Source: Thozetella sp. PMI_491 (taxonomy: Eukaryota; Ascomycota; Sordariomycetes; Chaetosphaeriales; Chaetosphaeriaceae). From it: DNA of 64,000 nt. Where the stretch lies: positions 1 through 64,000 of the forward strand of contig MU270134.1 of NCBI GenBank assembly GCA_021432635.1, read 5' to 3'. The position numbers and the translations under genes were made by a program. Below the pieces are notes generated by a model that made no database searches, was not told the origin of the DNA, and saw nothing but the letters and a program-made list of their open reading frames with translations. Within the stretch, counting starts at the first letter, position 1, and each line of letters opens with the position of its first letter. Positions 55,268 to 64,000 of this stretch are shown here, piece by piece.

Positions 55268-58200
55268 GTGCATTGTCTCAGCCCACGAGCTGCATCCTTC
55301 CTTAACCAGCTTAGCGACTGCACCTTAGTCTATCGACTTCCTGCTTTGCCACACCGAGCACGGCGCAGTGGACGGGGACCGTGTCATGTGATCGACATGG
55401 AAGGCATCTTACCGACTTTAAGCTTCTTTGGGCAGTTGCCGGAGTGTGAGAGTCTATTTACGACGGCATGGGCGAAGAACTGGATGACTTGGATCCGTCG
55501 AGAGGCGGATCGCTTTTTACCTCGGGTCTTGGCAGCCACGCCGCAGGGCTCCTACGTCGATCAGTTCTGTGAGCACTTGCATCCTCCAGCGCGGGAAGTT
55601 CATGCCACCGGCCCCCCCGCCCCCCCCGGCTCTGTCGATCTTTGGAGGCCGTTTTCAGGCTGGCATTATTCACACCTGATCCCCCCAGCTACGAGTTCTG
55701 ATAGGCTGCATGTGGAAATCGGCAAAAAGGGCAGTCTTCACATAATCTTGTTGGTTCTACTGCTTCCAAGGCCCGGGCGTGATTGTGCTGTCGATTTGCG
55801 TTCGATAGAACGGGCGGTTTCGGAGCCGGGAGGCCAGGTGTTGACGCGGCGTTGTGGTTGGCAGGCGAGCGGCGCAAGCAAGGTTGCGGCGTTGTGATTA
55901 GGCAAGGCGAATAGTTAGCTAATGCCTGTTCCGCGGATCTTGTTAGTCACGGCGCGGACGGTTGAGCCTCTTAGGTTCCTGGAGGCTCTGCGCATTAATT
56001 TGTGTTTAGTTGGTTGCGGGGCATGGGGTCGTCCCGTGCTACTACTATGCGATGGATTAGGAGGGTAGTACGGGTTGTTGTCTATTTTCCCATCTTTTCC
56101 TTGGTTCTTTTTCTATCTGTCTCAAGATTCGTTGCCGTCGCCCCCATTCGCATCTCATGGACTGAATTTTTTTTGTGTTGCGGTCAGGGGCAAGTAGAAA
56201 AAAAACACTTAGGGTGCTACAGCGTGTGGAGCCGCTGCAGAAATAGCGCTCGCAACTGTCTTGGACTACTTCGTTAGAGGGTTGCAGTGGGGTCTCAGTC
56301 TGAGGGGCTCTGCCAGGGGGAGTAAACATGTGTTGCAAGGGCGTGGCGAAGTGGTGAAGTGGGGGCGGGCAGTGAGCCACGGCGCGACTTGGCGACACGG
56401 CTCGACGCCGTAGGAGGGGGCTTGCATATCGACAGCGCGGTGCCTGCGCCTTCTGCGCCCGTCATGCTACGGGGAGACCGCCACTGATCCGTGCTACTAG
56501 GGAGGAGGAGGAGGAGCCATGGAGCACCTCTTTTTTTTTTTTTTTTCTCATGCCCGGCCTAGGCTGCAAATCGTAATGCAAACGATGCAGAGCCCCCTCT
56601 AATCGGCTGCCTTGCTCCCGCCAAGCGCCACGCCGGTCCCTGACGATCCCCGATGGGCGCCGAATTTGTCAACCCGACACCTCTGGCGCGAGGCAGCCAA
56701 TCCATTTGGGGGCAAGCATGGCGACCAAGGCTTGCATGGCAAGGCGCCTCTTCCGCTGCAGTAGCGGGGCGACGAACCTGCGAGCGGGCACCGAAGATGG
56801 AACCGCGCACCGAGCACGGGTCAGGAAGGCGCCGTGTACGCCGTGTACGCCGTGTACAGACACACTGACACAGTAAGCATGTGGTGTATTCTTGGACAAT
56901 GATTGAGGCCGTTTAGCGCCGCCCAAGAGCTCTGCCCTAAGCTCCTGCCCACCTCGCCGAGCAGCCCGAGGCGGATCGCTCCGCCCGCCTTGCCCATGAT
57001 AGAAGCTGCACGGCCGACGACGGGAGCGAAGAGAGCGCGCCTGGGACAACAAGGCTGTCTTCGCAAGCCGAGAGGCTCGTCGCGGAGATGGAAGGGGGAG
57101 AAGAGCTGGCGGATTAACCCCAAGGGTCAGGATGTCCTCCCGGAGGAACCCCTGATTGGCCGCAGCTGCCGGCGCAGATCGCCTCGTCAATCGACCTGAC
57201 CTTCCCGAATTAGTCCAACTTGGTTTCAGCATCTCCCAGCATCCAGGTTGCCATCCCAGAGCTCGTCCAATCCCTTCCCGGACTTCATCTTTCCCAGGCA
57301 GCCCAAATTTCCCTTCCACTCCCATGGCCACCGAGGCTCCCCGCACTGGTCCCCAACCTGCCCTGCCTTGGGCTCTCTTGGCCGCTTTCCCTCCGTCTTG
57401 GCCCTGCGCGATGGTAAATCGTGCCCCTCCCTTCGGGTCGATCCTCATTGCCGGCGGGGCTCGCTCGGCGCTGGTTGCATCGCTAGTATTCCGTAGTACT
57501 GTGGTGCTGCTATTGCAACCCAACTTGCCAAGCTGCTTCCCGCGCAATGGTACAGAGTTACGCGCCTAACGCTTGTTTCGACCTCGGCCGCCATCAATGG
57601 CTGCCTCGACCAACCACAGCCTCGCCATGGTGTCTTCACAGCCCATGAAGGATGACAGGGAGCGGCTCGTCTAGGTGAGCGCGCGAATCCGCGCCCGTCA
57701 CTCAGCCCTGGTGTGGGGTGCGATCACCCCGGCTCGATGGGGCCCGACTCTCCTGTGATCTTGGAGCTTGGGAAACACCGGGAAACACCCAGGGCAAAGC
57801 TAAGTAAACAGGGCCACATGCGCCGTCGCCGTGGCTCCATGGTTCGACCCAAGCATGGACCCGTGGCGGCTCCACGTATACACCCTGGGGCCGAATGCGC
57901 GCCGCTTGGGGGCGCCATCCATGCATGTGCCCGTTGTCGAACCAAGCATGCGCGGCAAAGTTGCAGGACTGGCGCCGGGCGGGAGGCCCACTGCCTGTGG
58001 CGACCTCTCATCCAAGCCCCTGACCTGCCCCTTTCGTCACCAATGAGGACTGGTGCGCCATTCGTCAACGCCGCGCAGGCCAGCGTAACTACCGTGCTTG
58101 GCATGTTTGACGTGCCCCTGCCCGCCAAATTGAGTACCGTTTCCCCAGACCGAATCGGATGGCAGCAGCGGCGCGGAAGCCGGCATACTAGCTGCGCCCG

Positions 58201-58480
58201 TCCTTGCTTGTTCCTCCGAGGCCCCCCAGCCTCCAGCCCAGGATAGGTGCTGTTCGCCGTTGGACAAGAGTATACATGAGATCGCGAAGTGGGGCGAGGT
58301 GGGTTGTGGAATCATCAGCGGCCCAAGAATGAGATATAACTGCGGCCATGGTCCCTCCTACCTCCTGTTCCCTATCCGCCATCCTCACCACACCGACCTC
58401 TAGTCCATTCGCTCCAGTATCTCCTTCTCGAGGCTTTTCTTCTTCTTCTTCCACACGCCCAGTTATCCACCACCGCCGAG
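55268..58480. other. Gene-free DNA upstream of the aspartic protease
   Basis: A 209-codon frame at 55268-55897 starts with GTG, has no family resemblance and is not called. Simple-sequence runs are present (T run 56530-56546; three tandem GCCGTGTAC at 56831-56857). The frames at 56669-57569 overlap on both strands. From about 58360 the + strand is C/T-rich (TTTTCTTCTTCTTCTTCC), suiting the promoter and leader of the protease gene. Confidence 0.45.
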
Positions 58481-59773
58481 ATGCAGACCTTCGGCGCTTT
58501 CCTTGTCACTTTCCTTGCGGCCTCCGGCCTCGTGGCCGCCGCTCCCACCACTAAGATCGGGATTCCCGTGGACGCCGCCTCGGGCACCTACTCAGCCAAG
58601 ACCGTCCGCAACCTCGGCTTCGTCCGGCACGGCCCCTCGGCCCTTGCCAAGACCTACAACAAGTTCGGCAAGGCCGTGCCCGCCAATGTAGCTGCCGCCG
58701 TCCAGCGCAACAAAGCCCTCTGGGCGGCCACCAAGCGCGCCACCAACGGCACCGGCTCGGCCGTGGCCTCCCCAGAGCAGTACGATATCGAGTACTTGAC
58801 GGAGGTACAGATCGGAACGCCGGCCCAGACGCTCAAACTGGACTTCGATACCGGCTCCTCTGATCTATGGGTCTTTTCGACTTCTACTGCCAGCGCCGGC
58901 ACCGGCCACACCAAGTTCGACCCCTCCAAGTCCAGCACCGCCAAGAAGATGACCGGTGCCACCTGGAGCATCTCCTATGGAGATGGGTCTAGCTCGAGCG
59001 GAGACGTCTACACCGACGTGGTGTCGGTCGGCGGGCTCGCCGTCAAGAGCCAGGCCGTCGAGACGGCCAAGAAGGTGTCGCAGGAGTTTGCGTCGTTCGC
59101 CGGTGACGGTCTCCTGGGCCTCGCCTTCAGCACCCTGAACACGATCAAGCCAAAGGCGCAGACTACCTTCTTTGACACGGCCCTCTCCTCGCTCGACCAG
59201 CCGCTTTTCACCGCTGACCTGAAGCACGATGCTGGTGCGTATCCATCCCTCTCCCCGCTGCCTGCAAATGCGCCATGACACTAACGTTCCTTTGCAGATG
59301 GTAGTTACAACTTCGGCTACATCGATGATGCGGCTTTCACGGGCGAGATCACCTACACCGCTGTTGATGACAGCCAAGGCTTCTGGACCTTCGACTCCAA
59401 GGTCGGCTCCAACTCTGTGAACGCTATTGCCGACACTGGCACCACCCTCATGCTCCTCCCTGACGCTGTCGTCGAGGAGTACTACAGCAACGTGTCGGGC
59501 GCCAAGCTCGACCAGACCCAGGGTGGCTACACGTTTGACTGCGACGCCAAGACTCCTGACTTTGAGTTCACTGTCGAGGGCGCCACCGTCACCGTCCCCG
59601 GCGAGTACATGAACTACGCCCCGGTCGACACTACGGGCAAGAGCTGCTTCGGTGGCCTGCAGAGCGACGCCGACATCGGCATCTCTATCTACGGCGATGT
59701 CGCCCTCAAGGCGGCCTTTGTGGTGTTCAACGGCGGCGAGAAGACGCTCGGCTTTGCTGCCAAGAAGCTTTAG
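58481..59773 (+). CDS. Secreted pepsin-type aspartic protease (endothiapepsin-like)
   Basis: Two exons, 58481-59234 and 59298-59773, with a 63-nt intron (GTGCGT, CTAAC branch, TTTGCAG), give 409 residues, normal for fungal A1 proteases. The signal peptide is MQTFGAFLVTFLAASGLVAA. A propeptide runs to about residue 90 (ending near KRATNGTG). The mature enzyme contains the first catalytic DTGSSDLW (Asp123), the flap SISYGDGSSSSG, and the second catalytic DTGTTLM (Asp297). CFGGLQ...IGISIYGDVALKAAFVVF and LGFAAKKL form the conserved C-terminus. It is an extracellular endopeptidase of the aspergillopepsin/endothiapepsin type, active in acid. It is convergent with the P450 gene, 295 bp apart. Confidence 0.96.
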
Positions 59774-60068
59774 ACATGCCCTTCCCCACGCGACCGGGCT
59801 TCGCGAGCCTGAGGCTCATCTCTTCGTTTTGTATATACCCTTCATGATTACGACTATTTGGGAGCGGCATTAAAGGGGTCAAAGTACCTAAGATACCTAT
59901 ATATCGGAGGCTCTGTATGATAAGAATCTGAAACGGAATGATATGACATGATTCCGAATGTTGCTTCACGTTCACTATTGCTCTGCTGCCCTGTGTCCTC
60001 GTCGTGCTTAGGAGACGAGGGTGAAGAATTACCGCGTCTGCTATCCTGAGTAGAGCCGACGCCCTTGG
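59774..60068. other. Convergent intergenic region
   Basis: 295 bp between the stops of the aspartic protease gene (+) and the P450 gene (-), containing 3' UTRs only. Confidence 0.5.
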
Positions 60069-61735
60069 CTAGAATGTTCCGGTCCTTCTCTTCAACTGCA
60101 TCGTCGCCTTGGTCGGAGGGATGATGTTACTCGCAATCCACTGGTTCGCTGGTCTTTCTTTGAGCGGAGCCAGCTCGTAGTTGAGGAGCACGTGGGCGAA
60201 AAGCATCTTGAGTTCGTGTGCCACGAAGAACCGACCCGGGCTTTCTCAGGTTAGCATCACAGCTTGCCACATTTCTTCACTGCGGGAGCTTACCATGCAT
60301 GACGCCCATGACCGAACGGAAAGTGGCTGTCGCTCGTCGTCACCATGCCCGTCCTCTGTAGCTTGAGCCTCTCTTCGGCACTCTTCTCGCCAGCGTCCTT
60401 CGCCTCGAACTCCTCGCGGGGGCGCGAGTACCGAAACGGGTCGTACGCATCTGCCTTCTCGCCAAACACATCGGGGTCGTGCTGCGCCCCCCACAGCGGA
60501 CACACTAGCATTGTGCCGTGCTCGAAGTGCCAGCCAGTCTCTGGGTTGGTCACCCCTTCGCGGGCGACAACCATCTTGCTCACCAGTAGTTGGGAGAATG
60601 CGTTGACCCGCATCGACTCGCGGATGGCGCTGTCGAGGCGGTAGAGGCGCCCCAGTCCGGCCTTGGTCCAGTGGCCGCCTTCGTCGGCGTACACGCGGCG
60701 GACCTCATCCGAGATGGCCGCAATTGTACTATACTCCGCGTCGCTCGAGAGTATGTCGAGGAAGACGTTGAGGGCCGCCAGCGCCGTGGTATGGATCGCC
60801 GCGAAGTTGACCGGGACCAGCCGCTGGGCAACGCGCACGGGATGGTACTCGTCCGCCCTGCCTTCGGCGAGCGCCGTCGCAATGTGCCAGCTGATGTAGT
60901 CGTTCGGCGGCACCCAGTCGGCGTACGCCGGGTCGCCCTGCGCCTTGCGCTCCATGTCGGACAGACGCTGCTTGATGAGGGGCAGTACGTGCCGCGACGA
61001 CTTGTGGAAGTGGTACTTGGCCGGGAGGCTCGCCAAAGGCCCAACTAAACGCCTCAGGGCCGAGGGGATGATGGTGAGGATGAGGAGGTTGCGCACGATG
61101 TCGTCGGTAATACCTACCATGTTGTCGAGATACTCCTGGTTGCGGCATACCACCGGCCCGACCAGCATTCGGTTCGTGACGCGTGGGATGAAGCGGAGGA
61201 GCGCGTCCCAGATGGTGATGGTGGCCCACCCCTTGTCGTCGAAGCCGAAGATGTCGTCGGCGCTGGCCTGCACCTCGTCCTGCAGCTCTGGGTCCAGCGC
61301 GCTGAGCTGTCGGGCCAGCGAGCGGTGAATGACGTGCTCGTGGTACGGGTCCTTCACAATAATCGGATCAACAAAGCTGTAGTCGCCATGCAGGGTGGCG
61401 TAGTGGGCGGCGCTGGTCGACAGCATGTCATCGGGCTGGTCCAGCATCCAGGCCATCTGCGAGCGCGGCATGACGACCTGTGGCTCGTTGCCCAGCGGGC
61501 CTGGCAGCAAGTAGGCCTTGCCCTGTTTGTTGTAGACATCGTAGCCTTGCTGCACCCATACCCGTGTCTGGGTGAGGGGGGCGAAGAAGTTGGTGCCGGC
61601 ACTGATGGTTTTGATATCCTGCGGGTAGCGGCGCCGGCGCAAATACGACAAAACCAGCGATACTGCCGTATACACGGCAATGCCTCCTAGTATGAGACCC
61701 ACGGGCGAGAGGCCCGCAAGCGGACCCAATACCAT
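60069..61735 (-). CDS. Cytochrome P450 monooxygenase
   Basis: Two exons on the minus strand, 61735-60294 and 60240-60069, with a 53-nt intron (GTAAGC/AAAG) lying inside the haem-cysteine codon, give 537 residues. An N-terminal membrane anchor (VGLILGGIAVYTAVSLVLSYL) is followed by a basic segment and a Pro (RRRRYP). The I-helix region is VNFAAIHTTALAALNVFLD, without the usual acidic-Thr pair in AGxDT form but as seen in fungal ent-kaurene-oxidase-like P450s. ESMR is the ExxR of helix K, and DPFRYSRPRE the PERF region. The haem loop is FPFGHGRHACPGRFFV, with Cys near residue 481. Without splicing the frame would stop just before the haem Cys, so the intron is essential. The enzyme is ER-bound; the substrate is unknown and no secondary-metabolite core gene is in view. 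Divergent from the NLR at 62666. Confidence 0.95.
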
Positions 61736-62665
61736 CGTCAGTGTTTAGGGAGCTGGTCTCTCGTCCAGCCTGGGGGGTTTGGGATAGTGGGTTGTAAAAC
61801 GGGACACCTGTTTTTCCGAGAGGTCCGGGACGGGATCCGGGACGGGACATGATCTCATATATCTACTGTTGGTACCACAGGTAGCCCATTGTTGGTGCAT
61901 GTCTTGGAGCGGGGTTTCGGATCGCATCCCACTGGCTGAAACGTTGAGACGATTGGATCAATCGAGCACCGACCAGGGCGGTCAAGATGCGCACCGACCC
62001 TGGTCCCTGCAAGAGGCGAGCGGACGGCCCCCATGTTCAGACACACAGTAACAACTGGCTCTTGGGGAGTATAATTGTTTTCTTTGCTGGGCGGCGAGTT
62101 TTGCTAGAAGTAGAAGGATTCTGCGCCAGTGGCGCTGAGTGATGGCTTTAGCTGGCGGCCAACCCTAACCAATTGAGTGGTTCTTCCGGGGGCCAAAAAT
62201 CGGCCAACGAGAACATAGATGTAATGGCTGAACCATGAACTTGCGAGCCCTAATAACGTGGCAGTGGGTATAAGCTTGGCTTAGCTGTGTAGAAAATGAC
62301 TCTCAGCTGTCTTGATGACCGGAGCTTATTGGCTATGTCTTCCGCGAGCCAAGGACGTTGTTGTCTTGAAAAGTAATGCCATCTGCCATGCAGAAGTACG
62401 AAAGGTTGTCTCTCCACGTCGTGTGGGCAGGTTAATACCAGCTGGCGATGGTTGAATGGAAGACATGCGGCAGCTGGAAGCTGCTGGCCAATTGTGAAAG
62501 TTGACAATATTTGCAAGCCGCCCAGCCACTTTTGACCTCATTGGGCTGTACGACGCTGACAGTCAGGCATTTCGCACAAATGTGCATCTCCGTTTCCCTC
62601 TTTTTCTGCCTTCATTGATGCGGGACAACTGACATCCCTTCTCTAGTCGTTACTAACCTAGCGAG
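61736..62665. other. Divergent intergenic region, P450 and NLR
   Basis: 930 bp between the start codons of the P450 (-) and the DUF7708-like/NACHT gene (+). Both promoters lie here. No repeat or known control site was recognised. Confidence 0.45.
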
Positions 62666-64000
62666 ATGGCGACACTCGCGTCGCAGTACGACCCCGTCGC
62701 GGCCGCTTTTGAGAAGGCTAAGCATGATTTCGAAGCCAATCTGAAAGATCCTGTGCTGTACAAGGACATTCTACAGACAACCACGATCGATCAGGTCTAC
62801 GATTTCACGGACAAGCTCCAGCAGGATCAGGCAAACACGAATCGTCTTCGCTACTTGGGGAAGATCCAACCCTTTTTGGAAGGCTTAAGAGAGTACCAGG
62901 GCGTCGTCGAGCAGTTCGTCCAGGTCAAGCCGGATCTACTTGCCGTGATATGGGACCCCATCAAGCTGCTGTTGCAGTGGACGCACAACCTCCAGAAGCC
63001 CTTTGACGAGATCGTAAAGGTCACGGGAAGCATCGGCGATGCGCTTCCGCAGTTCACCGAGATGACGCGCATCTTTAGCAGCAACGATCGCATCAAGGAT
63101 CTTCTACTCCTGTTCTTCAAGGACATCCTTTCCTTTTACCAGATTGCGTTCGAGTTCTTCACTAAGAAGGGTACTTCTTCCTTCATGCAGAGTTCCAATG
63201 ACTAGTTCTGTGGGTGTCTATAGCTAATCGCACATCTGTCTTAGCGTGGAAGCTAGTACTGGAGGCGGCATGGCCGAGATACAAAAAGAGACTGGAGATC
63301 CTCGTCGAGCACATCCAACGTCACTCGATGCTGATGAGAGAGGAGGTCACGCTGCAGAATATCCGCGAGGAGCACGAGGCCCGCCAGAAGGCCCTCGACC
63401 ACTACGACGAGGAAACCAAATTCAGACTGCGCAGAGATTTTGATGCTCTCCAAGCCAAGATCAAGCCGCGAATGTACTACGAATATTTCAGTCGAATCCG
63501 AGAGAAGAACTGCGCTGGTACTAGCGAATGGCTCGAGCGGAATGCAAACTTCCTCGAGTGGAGAAACGTCTCAAGCTCAACGAGCAGCGTGCTGTGGCTG
63601 CAGGGTATTCCTGGATCAGGTTCGAACTCTCCAACTAGGCGTTGCTACAAGATTTGACTGTCCTAAACATATCCAGGCAAAACGTTCTTGTCGTCCTCAA
63701 TTGTCGGACTCGATGCATCATCCAAGACTCTCTATGCATTTCTTAGTCACATCCATGCGGGCACCACTGCGCTGTCTGTCTTGCACGCGCTCCTCTTCCA
63801 GCTGGGAGAAGAGAGTGACGATGTCAAGGCCGTGGTCAATGCCTGTAACCTAAGAGACCTGCAGAGCAGCACCGAATATGCGACAAAGACGCTGTCTGAC
63901 GCTCTTAAGATTGAAAGTCCCCTCTATATCGTCCTTGACGGGCTGGACGAGATTGGAGAAGGCGATCGTCAGGCTCTCCTCCGGAGGCTCTGCGCTGTAG
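62666..64000 (+). CDS. STAND/NLR-type protein with DUF7708-like N-terminus and NACHT domain (partial at edge)
   Basis: Exons 62666-63170, 63245-63619 and 63677 to the edge give 401 residues before the window ends. The start MATLASQYDPVAAAFEKAKHDF and the block GVVEQFVQVKPDLLAVIWDPIKLLLQW, then IKDLLLLFFKDILSFYQIAF, match the helical N-terminal domain (DUF7708-like) found on many fungal NLRs. Next come HSMLMREEVTLQNIREEHE and GTSEWLERNANFLEW. The NACHT P-loop LQGIPGSGKT (about residue 286-296) is split by a 57-nt intron at the second Gly. Walker B is YIVLDGLDEIG. Both introns have GT/AG ends, and unlike the two NLR relics in the window this frame is clean. C-terminal repeats, if any, lie beyond the edge. 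A role in non-self recognition is inferred from the architecture. Confidence 0.9.

Noticed and set aside
55268-55897. 209-codon + frame
   Set aside because: Starts with GTG, has no family resemblance, overlaps minus frames and lies in repeat-rich DNA.

Overview
The window is from a filamentous ascomycete, most likely a Sordariomycete (probably Sordariales). The basis is short introns of about 50-130 nt with GTAWGY donors, CTAAC-type branch sites and YAG acceptors, GC-rich intergenic DNA with CT-rich leaders, a CFEM protein, a Con-6 protein, an Slt2-type MAP kinase, NACHT/ankyrin NLR-like genes, and inactivating changes that look like repeat-induced point mutation (RIP). Gene models below were spliced by eye from donor and acceptor sites and reading frame; no search was run.

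Layout. 1-8.4 kb is a conserved block: a secreted DUF3455 protein (+), the cell-wall-integrity MAP kinase (-, 5 exons) and a low-molecular-weight tyrosine phosphatase (-, 3 exons). 8.4-30 kb is an accessory region: two small arrays of one minisatellite (9.7-10.2 and 13.4-13.65 kb) on either side of a single-pass membrane protein gene; a broken HeLo-NACHT-ankyrin-ZZ NLR (14.4-18.1 kb); a heavily mutated NACHT-ankyrin relic whose stops are nearly all TAG (19.6-22.5 kb); and an apparently intact divergent pair made of a polytopic membrane protein and a 17-repeat ankyrin protein (22.9-26.8 kb). The last three units lie between inverted Tc1/mariner-like terminal repeats with TA on the outside (18.66 and 28.08 kb).

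30-48 kb is a second conserved block: SIS-domain sugar-phosphate isomerase-like protein (+), WKF-domain protein (-), 20S proteasome alpha subunit Scl1/PSMA6 (+, 5 exons), an unrecognised 4-exon gene (+), TMEM234-like membrane protein (-), Con-6 (+), CFEM GPI-type protein (+) and a THEM6/4HBT_2-like membrane-anchored protein (-). 48-58.4 kb is nearly gene-free, with short repeats and one C2H2 zinc-finger gene that has no visible ATG. 58.5-64 kb holds a secreted pepsin-type aspartic protease (+), a cytochrome P450 (-) and, divergent from it, an intact NLR with a DUF7708-like N-terminus and a NACHT domain that runs off the right edge.

Together the genes fall into housekeeping and signalling genes (proteasome, MAPK, phosphatase), a secretome/cell-surface set (DUF3455, CFEM, aspartic protease, membrane glycoprotein) and an innate-immunity or allorecognition-like set (three NACHT genes and an ankyrin protein) sitting in repeat-rich, mutating DNA.
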